Shown: positions 15,804 to 25,792, numbered from the stretch's first letter. The stretch is 64,000 nucleotides of DNA from Sediminicola luteus (GCF_002514735.1 NZ_NBWU01000004.1:186001-250000), one strand, 5' to 3'. The notes: generated by a model from the letters alone, not told the origin. Numbers and translations: made by a program.

Positions 15804-17972
15804 ATGGAAAGGAGACATTTTTTTAAGATTAGCACATGGGCCGGTGGTGGCCTATTGTTGGGTACCTACCTCCCACTGGCCTGTAGCCGTGACCAGACCC
15901 CCAAATTGGATTGGGAGCCCAATTTCTTTATCCGCATTACTTCAGACAATACCGTTACCTTTATCTGTAGCCAATCGGAATTGGGGCAAGGTACCTCTAC
16001 CGGTCTGGCCATGGTTGCCGCCGATGAACTCGGCGTGTCCATTGATCAATTACAGATTGAATTCGCCCAAGCCAGTACCGAACGGTTTGGCGATTTACAA
16101 GATACCGGAGGCAGTAACGGTCTACGTATCGTATGGCCCGAATTACGCGAGGCCATGGCCACGACCCGGGCCCTTTTGATTGTTGCCGCCGCCCAAAAAT
16201 GGCAGATAGCCCCAGAAGATTGTTATTGTGAAGACAGCCATATTTACCGCAAAGACCAACCCGAACAAAAATGGGCCTTTGGCGAGGTATTGGATATTGC
16301 CGCTACCCTACCCGCCCCTCGGGATATACAACTAAAAGACCCCAGTACATTTAAATATATTGGTAAACCCGTAATAGGGCGTAAAACCAAAACCGCCATA
16401 AGTGGTACGACCCCCTATTCCATCAACAAGAAATTACCCAACATGCTTTATGCCGGCATCGCGCGATGTCCGGTTTGGGAAGGTTCCCTTGTTTCATTCG
16501 ATGCTAACGAAGCATTAAAAATCCCCGGGGTGGTCGAAGTACTTGAAATAGCCCCCACCGAAATACAGTCCACCGACTATAAGGGCGGTGTACGACCCGG
16601 GGTCGCGGTATTGGCCCAAAATACCTGGGCCGCTTTCGAAGGTAAAAAAGCCCTAAAAATTACATGGGACACTGGCAAAAATGGCACCAAATCCAGTGCC
16701 GACATCATACATGAATTGGCAGAAGACTATGCCACCGAAAGTAAAGTAAACGTAGACCTCGACAAGGCCACGAGTCTATTCCGTTCCAACAATAAGGTAT
16801 TCTCGGCCATGTATGATGCCCCTTTTCAGGCCAACGCCTGTATGGAACCCTTGAATGCGACGGCTTACCATCGCGGACATAAGGTTGAGATATGGGCCGG
16901 TACCCAAGCCCCTAAACTGACCCGCGACCGCATTGCCGAACTTACGGGCCTGCCCTTAGCTGCGGTAACCGTAAACAATCCGCCCTCGGGGGGAGGTTTT
17001 GGACGGCGGTACTTTTGCGATTTTATAGAGGAAGCCGTTATACTATCCGAAAAATTAAGACAGCCGGTTAAGGTAACCTGGAGCCGGGAAGATACGTTTT
17101 TGACTTCCAAATACCATCCGATTACACGGGATTATTGGCAAGCTTCCCTTGACGAGAACAACTACCCTACCGCCATAAAATATAGGGGAACCGTAAGTAG
17201 GCCCAGTGGGTTCCGTTGCTACCCATATAGCATTCCCATGGCCTTTTATCCCTTTTTAAAATACAAGGAAAGCTGGTTATTGCCCCGAGCTTCTTGGCGC
17301 AGCGTTTACGCGCATCCGTGGGGATTGGGTCTGGAAAGTTTTATGGATGAGTTGGCCCATAAAGCCCAGGAAGACCCCATACAATTCCGTATCAAAATGT
17401 TGAAGAAAGCCCCCATTCGGGAACAAAAGGCCCTTCCTTGGGTCGGCGATGATCTGTATCCGGCCAAATTAAAGCACACTTTAGAACTGGTTGCGGAAAA
17501 ATCGAACTGGGGACAAACGGAAAACGGCATTTTCCAAGGCGTGTCCGCCATGAGCTACAATACCAGTTATATCGCCATGGTCGCCGATGTTTCGGTAAAC
17601 GATAATCAAGTGAAAGTACACCAAGTTACTGCCGTCATCGATTGTGGCTTGGCTGTTAACCCGAGCCAGGTTAAGGCCCAGATAGAAGGTAGTATTATTT
17701 GGGGATTGACGGCCACACTCAAAGATGCCATAACCGTGGAGCAAGGTCATGTTCAACAAAGTAATTATGATAGCTACGACCTCTTGCGTATACAGGAAGC
17801 CCCTCATATCGATATACATATCGTAACCAGTAACGACAGTCCGAGTGGAACGGGCGAAGTCGGAGTGCCCGGTGTGGCCCCGGCCGTATTGAACGCCGTT
17901 TTTGCAGCCACCGGCAAACGCATTAGACAAATTCCGATAAGGCCGGAATTATTGGAGAATACCGAAATCTAA
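15804..17972 (+). CDS. Molybdopterin subunit of a molybdenum hydroxylase (IorB-like)
   Basis: 722 residues from MERRHFFKIS. The start carries a twin-arginine signal (R-R-H-F-F-K, then a hydrophobic stretch ending L-A-C-S), implying export in folded form, possibly with a lipid anchor on that Cys. Cofactor-binding motifs include GQGTSTGLAMVAADELG, P-P-S-G-G-G-F-G-R-R, and near the end S-G-T-G-E-V-G-V-P-G with the catalytic Glu. The enzyme hydroxylates an aldehyde or N-heterocycle using water; the substrate is unknown. The partner is the 2Fe-2S protein encoded upstream. The reading frame is open for 28 codons before this ATG, overlapping the first gene, but only this start gives a Tat signal. 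Confidence 0.93.
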   Translation: MERRHFFKISTWAGGGLLLGTYLPLACSRDQTPKLDWEPNFFIRITSDNTVTFICSQSELGQGTSTGLAMVAADELGVSIDQLQIEFAQASTERFGDLQDTGGSNGLRIVWPELREAMATTRALLIVAAAQKWQIAPEDCYCEDSHIYRKDQPEQKWAFGEVLDIAATLPAPRDIQLKDPSTFKYIGKPVIGRKTKTAISGTTPYSINKKLPNMLYAGIARCPVWEGSLVSFDANEALKIPGVVEVLEIAPTEIQSTDYKGGVRPGVAVLAQNTWAAFEGKKALKITWDTGKNGTKSSADIIHELAEDYATESKVNVDLDKATSLFRSNNKVFSAMYDAPFQANACMEPLNATAYHRGHKVEIWAGTQAPKLTRDRIAELTGLPLAAVTVNNPPSGGGFGRRYFCDFIEEAVILSEKLRQPVKVTWSREDTFLTSKYHPITRDYWQASLDENNYPTAIKYRGTVSRPSGFRCYPYSIPMAFYPFLKYKESWLLPRASWRSVYAHPWGLGLESFMDELAHKAQEDPIQFRIKMLKKAPIREQKALPWVGDDLYPAKLKHTLELVAEKSNWGQTENGIFQGVSAMSYNTSYIAMVADVSVNDNQVKVHQVTAVIDCGLAVNPSQVKAQIEGSIIWGLTATLKDAITVEQGHVQQSNYDSYDLLRIQEAPHIDIHIVTSNDSPSGTGEVGVPGVAPAVLNAVFAATGKRIRQIPIRPELLENTEI

Positions 17973-18012
17973 GCCACATTTAATCCCTAATCGAATATTT
18001 ATTAATTAGAAG

Positions 18013-18170
18013 TAATCCCGATAACTCCCATACAGCTGTCGGAAAGGGACACTTCGTATATAGATGGTAGGAATAAATCGTCTTATTCCAACCTTTAATT
18101 CACTTACCACTTTCGGTAATTGAAAATTTTCTTGACTAGGGCTCAATTAATTGATTTCAGAAGATAGACT
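18013..18170. repeat. Fourth copy of the 13.7-14.1 kb repeat and its hairpin
   Basis: TCCCGATA at 18016 and CTGTCGG near 18036-18042 match the hairpin at 13932-13960. GGTAATTGAAAATTTTCTTG at 18115-18134, followed by GAAGATAGAC at 18160-18169, matches copy 1 at 13743-13805. With the other copies it brackets the AraC and molybdenum hydroxylase genes. Nothing else is visible in the 17973-18364 gap. Confidence 0.65.
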
Positions 18171-18364
18171 ACTGTACTCTTAGATCTAAACGTAGCGCAT
18201 CCTTGGATACAATAGATGCAAGAAAAATAAATTGATTTTCTACAGAACATTACACTTCAACTAGTATTTCAGTTTTAATGACATAACCACAAAGCTTAAA
18301 TCCCCTTTCATAAAAAGACATTGTTTCTTAGGCAGAAATAAAGTACTTTAACCTAGTATTTGAA

Positions 18365-19717
18365 ATGCCCAAAACCAACATGTCCAACCACATTACCTAC
18401 CACTACCCCAATCCCTCTTCCCTGGTATCGAAAAAGAGCGGAGACGAATTTTTATTGGCCCAGTACAATGAAGTAATTCCCAATACGGCACCCTGTTTTT
18501 TCTGGGGTCGCTTAACGAATCCTTTTATTACGGCACGTTGTCTTATTACACTTTCCCATATTGTGCAATCGAGTTTTAACCTCTCCCCTTTTCAATGGGC
18601 CCAACTCAAGGACCCCATAGTAACGGCGGGAAATGATAAAATCCGGTTTGAAGGGTTTTCACACTGTGCCGGTGTGTATGCCCGTGTAGATGTCTTACCA
18701 GACGGACACGATGGGGAATTTCTGGAGAACGGCACCACCAATGTCGACTTCAATACCCCAATGATCGGGGCCTTAGGTCGCGTTGGCAAACAAAGCCAAG
18801 TAACCCTTTCAGTAGGTCAAAAAGAAGTCAGTTTAAGCCATGCCGGCCAAAAAGTGGTAGAACGTAAGGTACCCTTGCCCACCAAATGGATAAAAGGGCT
18901 AAGCACGGTACAATTGTATTTGGCCGATAGCGAACCCCAGCTTAAACTAAGTAAAATCCAGGCCTTACAGCTTTTTAGGGCCATACCCAAGGGAAAGACC
19001 AAAAACGATTATTTTTTGTTTATGCGTGGCAATCAGCCTATACTTTCCCCAACCCGGCAACAACAAGCGATTTGTATAGGGGGCATACACCGATTACGGC
19101 TATTGGAGCCCTTGATTCCGCATATCGATTACGCCACCGTTTACGCCCATACCGATAACCAAGCTACGACTTGGCAATTGTATTTTGGCCCGGTACGTTT
19201 TACCTTTTCACTTTCCCGGGATGCTTGGCGTGGATTTTCGGGCGAAGGGGCCGGCCTCGAAGCCCTGATTGCCGATGTGCCCGAGGCCCTGGTACAACGT
19301 TTCGACAATTTTAGCTACGCCAATCAAGAATTCAACCCAACCCTTTTGGCCGTGGAACAAGGCATAGATTTCGGTACCATGGGAAACCTGTCCGCTAGGC
19401 TCTCGGCCATGGGTATGTTAGGGTATGATGTAGATGAAAACCACTTTTTCTATAGGCGGCTACCCTTTAAATTAAACCGGATAATGGGTTTGAATCCGCG
19501 GATGAAAAATGCAGAAAAACTATTGGCCGAAGGCAAAGTGGAAATTGTAGACCGTAAACCCGAACGTATAGAGGCCAAAGTATTGGGCAGCGGCATTTAC
19601 CATACCGTGGTATTGGAAGCGGAACGCCATCGCTGTACCTGCACTTGGTACGCAAAAAACCAAGGGGAACGCGGGCTTTGCAAACATGTTTTGGCCGTTA
19701 AAAAATTGATTGGTTAG
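18365..19717 (+). CDS. SWIM zinc-finger protein
   Basis: 450 residues, no membrane segment. The C-terminus has the SWIM motif C424-T-C426 with C439-K-H441, a zinc site found in proteins that bind DNA or protein partners. The N-terminal 400 residues have no motif I know. The next gene starts three bases after the stop codon, so the two are one transcription unit. In other Bacteroidota, SWIM proteins of this kind sit with large helical-repeat proteins and sometimes with MoxR ATPase and VWA genes; no such ATPase is seen here. The role is unknown; nucleic-acid or chaperone functions are possible. Confidence 0.85.
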   Translation: MPKTNMSNHITYHYPNPSSLVSKKSGDEFLLAQYNEVIPNTAPCFFWGRLTNPFITARCLITLSHIVQSSFNLSPFQWAQLKDPIVTAGNDKIRFEGFSHCAGVYARVDVLPDGHDGEFLENGTTNVDFNTPMIGALGRVGKQSQVTLSVGQKEVSLSHAGQKVVERKVPLPTKWIKGLSTVQLYLADSEPQLKLSKIQALQLFRAIPKGKTKNDYFLFMRGNQPILSPTRQQQAICIGGIHRLRLLEPLIPHIDYATVYAHTDNQATTWQLYFGPVRFTFSLSRDAWRGFSGEGAGLEALIADVPEALVQRFDNFSYANQEFNPTLLAVEQGIDFGTMGNLSARLSAMGMLGYDVDENHFFYRRLPFKLNRIMGLNPRMKNAEKLLAEGKVEIVDRKPERIEAKVLGSGIYHTVVLEAERHRCTCTWYAKNQGERGLCKHVLAVKKLIG

Positions 19718-19720
19718 CAC

Positions 19721-22660
19721 ATGGAAAACAACTTTGACCAACAACTCGAATTACTGGTAAAGCAAAAGGACCTAAAAGGAATCTATCCCTTTTTGGAACA
19801 ATTGAACAAAAGTGACAAAAAGGCCCTACGCCCGCGTATCAAAGAATTGATAAAACACTATTTCGAGTTTAGCCAACAAGGAAATACCTGGGGCCGGTTG
19901 GGCACCCACGAACAGATTCAAATCTTAAGTTTGGCCGGATTCTGCTGCCTTACCAAAGGAGAATTCCAAAAATCGAGTCTACAGTGGGTAGCACGCGAAA
20001 ACTTGGAAGGAATACTTAGTTTTTACACCCCAACATGGTTTTCCGATTATGTAAACCAACAGCTTGAAAAACGAGCCATCGTACCCTTTCGGATGGACTA
20101 TGAATGGATGATGGATTTGGCAAACAAAGGATCCTTAACCCCAAGTATTACCCTAATAAGCCAGCTGCTGCCCGAATTTCTCTATGATGAAGAACGTGAC
20201 GAGAAGGATTACCCCGTTCGCTATACCCGAAACGACTCCAAGTTATTCCGATATCCGGAAACCTTACAAGTACACATCTGGTACCTTTTCGAGCGGGAAA
20301 CCAACCTACATTGGCGCGATCAATATCCAGACCCAAAGGACAAGGCAAAACAACAATTGTCTTGGAAAAACACTTTCAAATTCTTGGTAGATCATGGCCA
20401 TCTAGATAGAAAACGGGTATTGGCTTCTGCGCTAGACGCTACCTTAATGAATTTTAATAAAGCCCTGAGCAACTGGTTCGTAGACCTGTTTGAATTCCTA
20501 GAACCATCGCCCGCCGAAATACTGGAACTGCAAGACAACACCATGGCCCTCTTGAACAGCCCGAATACCAAACCCATTAACCGGGTGTTGCAATGGTATA
20601 AAAAACTCTGTTTGGAAAAGGAGTTCCGTACCGATGCCTTTATGGCCGAGGTGCCTATGTTATTGGTCAGCGAAACCAAAAGTATTGTGACCAGCAGTCT
20701 TATGATATTGGATAAACTGGCCAAAACCCATGAGTCCCGTAGAAATGATATTGTTTTTTGCGCCACCGAAACCTTTGTCAGTAACGATTCGGCCATCCAG
20801 ACCCGAACCGCCAAATTATGTGTAAAATATGCCGATGTTGAAGATGAAACCTTTACAACACATCTAAACGCTTACCGAGACCTCCTTTTACCTGATACAC
20901 TACAACTTTTAGACCCTTTTTTAGCAAATCAGACCGAGGGCATACCTGAAGATATTGAGACCACTGATACCGAATTACCCCATGTTGTTTCGCCGGAGAA
21001 TGAGATCCTTATTCCCCAAACGATAGACGATCTAATGTTTTTGGCCAGTTCTTGTTTCGACCATAACAACCAACATGATTTTGAAAAGCTACCCGCTGCC
21101 TTGATCCAATTACAAGCCCAGCTTAATGCGACAAACGTAACACGTTTTGAACCTGCCCTAATGCGGGCCTATTCATTGGCCATGGGCGATTGGCGTTCGG
21201 GTATAGGTGTTTTAGATCATTTATTGGCCCATTTCTTTATCGCCTATAGCGAAGATTTGATCATAAAGTTTCCAGAGGGTACCAAAAAATTGAATCAATT
21301 GGCACTGGCCTTTCGCACCCAAGATCGCAAAAATGCCCGCGAATGGCGAGACGGTAAACGGGCCATTTACCCATTTGAGGAATGGAAAAATTCCACCGAT
21401 TCCGACATCTACATTCCTTTTTATCAAAAATTGAAGGGCATTCTAAAACGCCTGCGTTTGGGGAATAACCTACCCGTACTTTCCATGCCTACCCATGCCC
21501 CATTTTGGATAGCCCCGGAAACCCTAATAGCGAGGGTACACCAATGGCAAGAAGCCGGCATACCTTTAGATCATGTAGACTTTCAGCTGGCCATGAGCCG
21601 GGTCTATTTGCCAGGGGCAGAAAACCACTTGGCTATCTTGGATACCCAATTAAAAGGGGAAGTACAAGGCCTACTTCGTTATCTATTTACACCAAAGGCC
21701 AAACCTCAAGGTCCTTTTGACAATGTTGCCCATTGGTTTACGGCTGGCCTTACCAAAAATGACGAACAACCCATAGCCGCTTTTAAAAATTTTATATATA
21801 GTAATCGTTCGCCAGCACACTATATTAGCCCTTATGCTTGGCAGGTGGGCAATCAGGCTTTTACCAATTCCAGATGGGATTACAAATCCAAAAAAATGGT
21901 CGATTTTATCGATCATAGAAAAATGATGACCTTACGAATCCCACCCGCCCACAAAAAGGTCAACGCCCTAAAGGACTTTTTCAGTTTTAAGAAATCGCCA
22001 AAAATGGGACAGGAATTGATGGTATACGATTACATTCATTTAAAATTTAGGATGTACGAGTCTTTTGAGCACGATATAAAGCGATTCATAAGCCTTACCC
22101 CAAACCACCTAGAACCCCTTTATGCCACTATATGTTCCAAATCGTTAAAATATCCAGTTTTTGATGGGGAAGGCAGTAAAGGCCAACTGATAAAAACCTT
22201 GGAACTCATGTTGGAAAGTCCGACCGCTATGGGTCCTATGGCCCATTTACTTTTGGCAGGTGGTTTGTTCTGTTCCGATAAAACCGCCCGGACCTTAGCC
22301 GCGGAAGTCTGGGTACAAGCCATTTCAAACTATCTTGTAGACCCTTCGGAAATGGGCCGGATAATGGGTAAACACTTTGCTGCGGAATTTGCTCCCTTAA
22401 AACGCTTTACGGACTTGGTTCAAGATCAAATGCTCCGTATTTCTACGGCACATGATCTAGCCCTATTCACCATGTTCAATGCCCTATTGCTAGAACTGAA
22501 GTCCGGAAAAATACGTGGTTTAAAAAAACTATTGGAACTGTATAAAATGCTATGGGTTCGAACCCAAACCAGTCTTGAACCGAAAATCGTAAATCATATC
22601 GCTGGGTGGAAAGTACCCAAGTCGATGGAAAAGTTAGTCTTGGGCATCACCAAAAAATAG
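19721..22660 (+). CDS. Large helical-repeat protein (DUF6493-like)
   Basis: 979 residues, no signal peptide or membrane segment. The chain is almost entirely amphipathic helices with HEAT/ARM-like spacing, for example around residues 280-390 (IVTSSLMILDKLAKTHESRR and so on). It starts three bases after the SWIM zinc-finger gene and is surely cotranscribed. I associate this pairing with the DUF6493 family of Bacteroidota, but that family call is from memory and not sure. A scaffold working with the SWIM protein is the simplest inference. The tail ends in a basic segment KSMEKLVLGITKK. Confidence 0.65.
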   Translation: MENNFDQQLELLVKQKDLKGIYPFLEQLNKSDKKALRPRIKELIKHYFEFSQQGNTWGRLGTHEQIQILSLAGFCCLTKGEFQKSSLQWVARENLEGILSFYTPTWFSDYVNQQLEKRAIVPFRMDYEWMMDLANKGSLTPSITLISQLLPEFLYDEERDEKDYPVRYTRNDSKLFRYPETLQVHIWYLFERETNLHWRDQYPDPKDKAKQQLSWKNTFKFLVDHGHLDRKRVLASALDATLMNFNKALSNWFVDLFEFLEPSPAEILELQDNTMALLNSPNTKPINRVLQWYKKLCLEKEFRTDAFMAEVPMLLVSETKSIVTSSLMILDKLAKTHESRRNDIVFCATETFVSNDSAIQTRTAKLCVKYADVEDETFTTHLNAYRDLLLPDTLQLLDPFLANQTEGIPEDIETTDTELPHVVSPENEILIPQTIDDLMFLASSCFDHNNQHDFEKLPAALIQLQAQLNATNVTRFEPALMRAYSLAMGDWRSGIGVLDHLLAHFFIAYSEDLIIKFPEGTKKLNQLALAFRTQDRKNAREWRDGKRAIYPFEEWKNSTDSDIYIPFYQKLKGILKRLRLGNNLPVLSMPTHAPFWIAPETLIARVHQWQEAGIPLDHVDFQLAMSRVYLPGAENHLAILDTQLKGEVQGLLRYLFTPKAKPQGPFDNVAHWFTAGLTKNDEQPIAAFKNFIYSNRSPAHYISPYAWQVGNQAFTNSRWDYKSKKMVDFIDHRKMMTLRIPPAHKKVNALKDFFSFKKSPKMGQELMVYDYIHLKFRMYESFEHDIKRFISLTPNHLEPLYATICSKSLKYPVFDGEGSKGQLIKTLELMLESPTAMGPMAHLLLAGGLFCSDKTARTLAAEVWVQAISNYLVDPSEMGRIMGKHFAAEFAPLKRFTDLVQDQMLRISTAHDLALFTMFNALLLELKSGKIRGLKKLLELYKMLWVRTQTSLEPKIVNHIAGWKVPKSMEKLVLGITKK

Positions 22661-22683
22661 ATTGTATATCTAATGGAAACCCA

Positions 22684-22718
22684 CAAAAAAACCGCCAAGA
22701 ACCCAGTTCATGGCGGTT
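22684..22718 (-). terminator. Intrinsic terminator of the EF-hand gene
   Basis: AACCGCCA at 22690-22697 pairs with TGGCGGTT at 22711-22718. Read on the minus strand the stem is followed by a run of seven T bases, placing it 22 bases after the EF-hand lipoprotein stop codon. It also lies downstream of the convergent helical-repeat gene. Confidence 0.85.
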
Positions 22719-22739
22719 ACTAAATTTTCTGGTGAAGTA

Positions 22740-23054
22740 TTACTTCAACATACCCAATAGTCCGCCTAATTCGGCTAGATCTAGACCGGCGCTTTTATCG
22801 GTATCCAAGGCATCGAAATTCTCGGCTACCTTACCTACGGCCTCATCTTTGGCAACTGATTTGTCGCCATTGGTGTCCATGGCAGCGAATAATTTGGCGA
22901 TATCGGCGGCTGTACTGTTCGGGCTGATTTGCTCTACCAAGGCAGCGGCCGTACCGGCATGTTTGGTAATATCTTCGGTTTTGATCGCTTTGGATCCCCC
23001 ACAACTGGCCATAAGGGCAGCTACGGCCAACAAGGGTAAAAATGCTTTTTTCAT
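22740..23054 (-). CDS. EF-hand lipoprotein
   Basis: 104 residues. A lipoprotein signal ends at L-M-A-S-C18. Two calcium-binding loops follow: DTNGDKSVAKDE and DTDKSAGLDLAE, each with Asp at positions 1 and 3 and an acidic residue at position 12, so a paired EF-hand. The mature part before them is a short helical segment. The protein should sit on the membrane facing the periplasm or the cell surface and bind calcium; a calcium buffer or regulatory role is inferred only. It is monocistronic, with its own terminator and a roughly 290-base upstream gap in which I see no other feature. Confidence 0.88.
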   Translation of the reverse strand: MKKAFLPLLAVAALMASCGGSKAIKTEDITKHAGTAAALVEQISPNSTAADIAKLFAAMDTNGDKSVAKDEAVGKVAENFDALDTDKSAGLDLAELGGLLGMLK

Positions 23055-23343
23055 AGTGAATGTGTGTTTGAATTAGGTTTTAAAGCGCATCAAAAATAAG
23101 GGATTTGTAGTAGAAATACTTCGGCTTTGGATGAAAAAGGGTTAAAAAATTCAGTATTACCCTAAAATACTGACTACCCGACACCTACAGCTTTAAGCAG
23201 ATTACCACCCTAGTTCAACCCTTCATACGATTCACTCATCCATCTAAAAACCACAACGGTCTAAAACATGATTTTTATCGGTTCGCTTCCCGAATTTTGT
23301 TTGTAACTTTACTTTATATTAATACTAGCGAAATATACTTCCT

Positions 23344-23649
23344 ATGGATATCAACTTTGAATATGACGGCGTAACGGCCAGTGATCGATTAGAGATCATG
23401 ATGGCCGAGAAATTGGACAAATTGAGCAACAAGTACGAGTTTATGATTCGTGCCGATGTGTTCTTTACCACGGAGAACACCTCTGATCCCGAAACGGGAA
23501 TGATCTGTAAGATCAAGGCGAGCATGCCTGGTCCCCTACTCTTTGCGGAATCGAGCCATAAGAATTTTGAAACGGCCATTGCGGAATCCGTAAACGATTT
23601 GGAACGTCAGTTACGTAAGAAGAAAACCAAGATGCAATCGCACCATTAA
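23344..23649 (+). CDS. hpf: Ribosome hibernation-promoting factor
   Basis: 101 residues, the short form. The sequence follows the HPF/RaiA beta-alpha-beta-beta-beta-alpha fold: opening MDINFEYDGVTASDRLEIMM, middle RADVFFTTENTS, then H-K-N-F-E-T-A-I-A-E-S-V-N-D-L-E-R-Q-L, ending in a basic tail RKKKTKMQ. HPF binds the 30S subunit and promotes 100S dimers or protects idle ribosomes in slow growth. It lacks the C-terminal dimerisation domain of long HPF. It stands alone with a strong terminator after it; TAACTTTA at 23304-23311 is a loose -7 box. Confidence 0.88.
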   Translation: MDINFEYDGVTASDRLEIMMAEKLDKLSNKYEFMIRADVFFTTENTSDPETGMICKIKASMPGPLLFAESSHKNFETAIAESVNDLERQLRKKKTKMQSHH

Positions 23650-23674
23650 AAATGGATTTTGTATAAAATATAGA

Positions 23675-23705
23675 AAGCCTCCGGAAACGGGGGCTTTTTT
23701 CTTTT
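23675..23705 (+). terminator. Intrinsic terminator of hpf
   Basis: AAGCCTCCG at 23675-23683 pairs with CGGGGGCTT after a GAAA loop, with one T opposite G wobble, and is followed by TTTTTTCTTTT. It begins 25 bases after the hpf stop codon. Confidence 0.92.
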
Positions 23706-23918
23706 ATTACAATACCAATTGCCCACTCGCTTTTTCAGGTTCACACTACTAAAGGCAAACCAAATACAAGCCCCCTTTACACCTCCTCTTTGGTATTCCA
23801 AGTTCCAAAAACTTCTATCCCCATCCACAAATCCGTAGAATCGTATACAACCGTCCGTCAATAATATACCTTCTCAAGTCTCCGCACTTCCGATCTTTGC
23901 CTAAAAAGCAAGTTACCG

Positions 23919-24350
23919 ATGAAACAACTAGGTATCATAGCGCTTATCCTATGCGCACAAACCTTAGGGTTCGCCCAAAGTAAGGCCTATGACATTCTTG
24001 GAAAATGGGAGACCGAGGCCCGGGATGGTAAAATGGAAATTTATCGTTGTGGCGACCATTACTGTGGCACCCTTCTAGAAGGTAAAAACATTATTAATGC
24101 CGATGGCTCTTCTAAAAAAGATGTCAAAAATCCGGACGCCAACCTACGTTCCCGTGACCTGGTTGGCATGACGATATTAAGCGGACTCGACTTTGATGGC
24201 GAACAATACCAGCAAGGACGTATCTATAATGCCGATAATGGTAAGACCTACAAATGTTACGTTTGGTTAGAAGCCGATATACTTCACTTACGGGGCTATT
24301 TGGGGTTAAAGGCGTTTGGTCAAACCTCAAAATGGCATCGTATTCAATAA
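23919..24350 (+). CDS. DUF2147-family exported protein
   Basis: 143 residues. Signal peptide MKQLGIIALILCAQTLGFAQ, then the DUF2147 pattern: I-L-G-K-W-E-T-E-A, a C-G-D-H-Y-C-G pair of cysteines (possible disulphide), Y-N-A-D-N-G-K-T-Y, and the ending L-R-G-Y-L-G. The family is a small lipocalin-like beta barrel of unknown ligand in the periplasm. The SDR pseudogene starts nine bases after its stop codon, so the two were probably one transcript, followed by the membrane protein and perhaps the AraC regulator. Confidence 0.9.
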   Translation: MKQLGIIALILCAQTLGFAQSKAYDILGKWETEARDGKMEIYRCGDHYCGTLLEGKNIINADGSSKKDVKNPDANLRSRDLVGMTILSGLDFDGEQYQQGRIYNADNGKTYKCYVWLEADILHLRGYLGLKAFGQTSKWHRIQ

Positions 24351-24359
24351 TTGGAAAAT

Positions 24360-25218
24360 ATGCACTATCTACATCAAAATCTTAGCGGAAAAATTATTGT
24401 ATTCACCGGCGGTACCGATGGTATGGGTAAGGTGGCCGTACAGAAACTAGCGGCTATGGGGGCCAAGATCTTACTATTCGGAAGAATTGCGGCCAAAACC
24501 AATCTAGCCATATCCGAAATAAAAAGTAGTTCGGGAAATACCGACATACATTATATTCCCTGCGATCTAGCCTCGCAACAAAGCATTCGCATGGCCGCGG
24601 AAAGGGTTACCGAACAATGCCCTAAAATAGATCTTTTGATCAATTGTGTCGGTATGAACGCGGGCGAACGCATTTTGACCGAAGATCAAATGGAAACGTC
24701 TTGGGCGGTAAACCATCTGGCCCCTTCTATTAAACCACTTACTTTTAAGGCCTTTACGAGCCGCGGGATCGGCCCGTATCGTTAACCTGTCTTCGGCAAC
24801 GGAAAAATATGGCCGGATCCGTTTGAACGACATACACTTAGAAAAAGGATGGAGTACCTTTAAATCGTATACCCAAGCCAAACTAGCTATGAATATGACC
24901 ACCCGGAAAATGGCCAAGGAATGGGCCGAATACGGTATTACCATAAACGCTTTAAACCCAGGTTTCATCAAAACCAATCTATTACGCCAAATCAAAGGTT
25001 GGGAACGGTGGATCGGGGTTCCCTATATGTATTTCTGCGCTTCAAAACCAGAAAAGGGGGCCGATAGGATACTCCGACTGGCCCTTTCGAAGGAGTACGA
25101 AAACATAAGCGGAAAATTTGTGTACGAAGATGCCATTCGCGAGCCCAACCCCTTGGATTTAGACGATAGCTTGGTGGAGCAAGTATGGGCCCTATCAAAA
25201 AAACAAGTAGGACTTTAA
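24360..25218 (+). pseudogene. Short-chain dehydrogenase/reductase, broken by one frameshift
   Basis: The first frame (24360-24787) gives the Rossmann start V-F-T-G-G-T-D-G-M-G, the NxG motif (L-I-N-C-V-G) and stops early. From about 24725 a second frame continues the same protein: P-L-L-L-N-H-L-L-L, then A-R-I-V-N-L-S-S with the catalytic Ser, Y-T-Q-A-K with Tyr and Lys, and N-P-G-F-I-K-T through to 25218. Adding a single C to the run CCCC at 24721-24724 would restore one intact 286-residue SDR, reading N-H-L-A-P-L-L-L. All catalytic residues are otherwise kept, so the lesion is recent or is a sequencing error in a homopolymer. NAD(P)-dependent oxidoreductase of unknown substrate. Confidence 0.88.
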
Positions 25219-25230
25219 AACAAACCAGCT

Positions 25231-25740
25231 ATGGAATTTATCCAACATTCGCTCAATTGGGTAAAGGGCGAGATAACCGAAGCCTGGATCATGGCCTTTT
25301 TCGGGGCCCTGCTCATCTGTTGTAGTGCCCTTTTGTGGCGTTATGGCCAAACCCCTTATACCAAGGCCTTGGTTATCCCCCTTCTTTTAGTAGGGCTATT
25401 ACCTTGCCTTATGGGCATTTATGGGGCCCTAAACAATCAAAAGAATATCGCCAACTACGAAAAGAGGTGGCAAGACAATAAACAGCAGTTTGTATTAGAG
25501 GAGCGGGAACGGGTACAAGGTTTTGATGAGATTTTTAAGTACTCTTATCCCGCTGCCTTTTTACTAACCATTGGTGGCGCCATATTATTTTTCGTTCTGG
25601 GCACGGCTAACGGAAAAGCCATAAGTCTGGCATTGATGATCTTGGGGGTAATGGCTTACCTAATCGATTATTTTGCGGCGGAACGTGCAGCCATCTATTT
25701 AGAACATATCCATAGTGCGCTACAGCTAACGATTTCTTAA
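25231..25740 (+). CDS. Small membrane protein of unknown function
   Basis: 169 residues. Hydrophobic helices at about 18-36 and 46-65, a polar segment rich in charged residues (about 70-105), then two more helices at about 107-125 and 130-148. Both ends look cytosolic. I do not recognise a family. It begins 12 bases after the SDR reading frame and precedes an AraC regulator by 52 bases on the same strand, so these genes probably form one unit with the DUF2147 gene. No catalytic motif is visible. Confidence 0.75.
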   Translation: MEFIQHSLNWVKGEITEAWIMAFFGALLICCSALLWRYGQTPYTKALVIPLLLVGLLPCLMGIYGALNNQKNIANYEKRWQDNKQQFVLEERERVQGFDEIFKYSYPAAFLLTIGGAILFFVLGTANGKAISLALMILGVMAYLIDYFAAERAAIYLEHIHSALQLTIS

Positions 25741-25792
25741 TTTTAGGGGATTGCCCAAAAATCTAGTTTGGAGCACGCATCCAAAATAAGCC

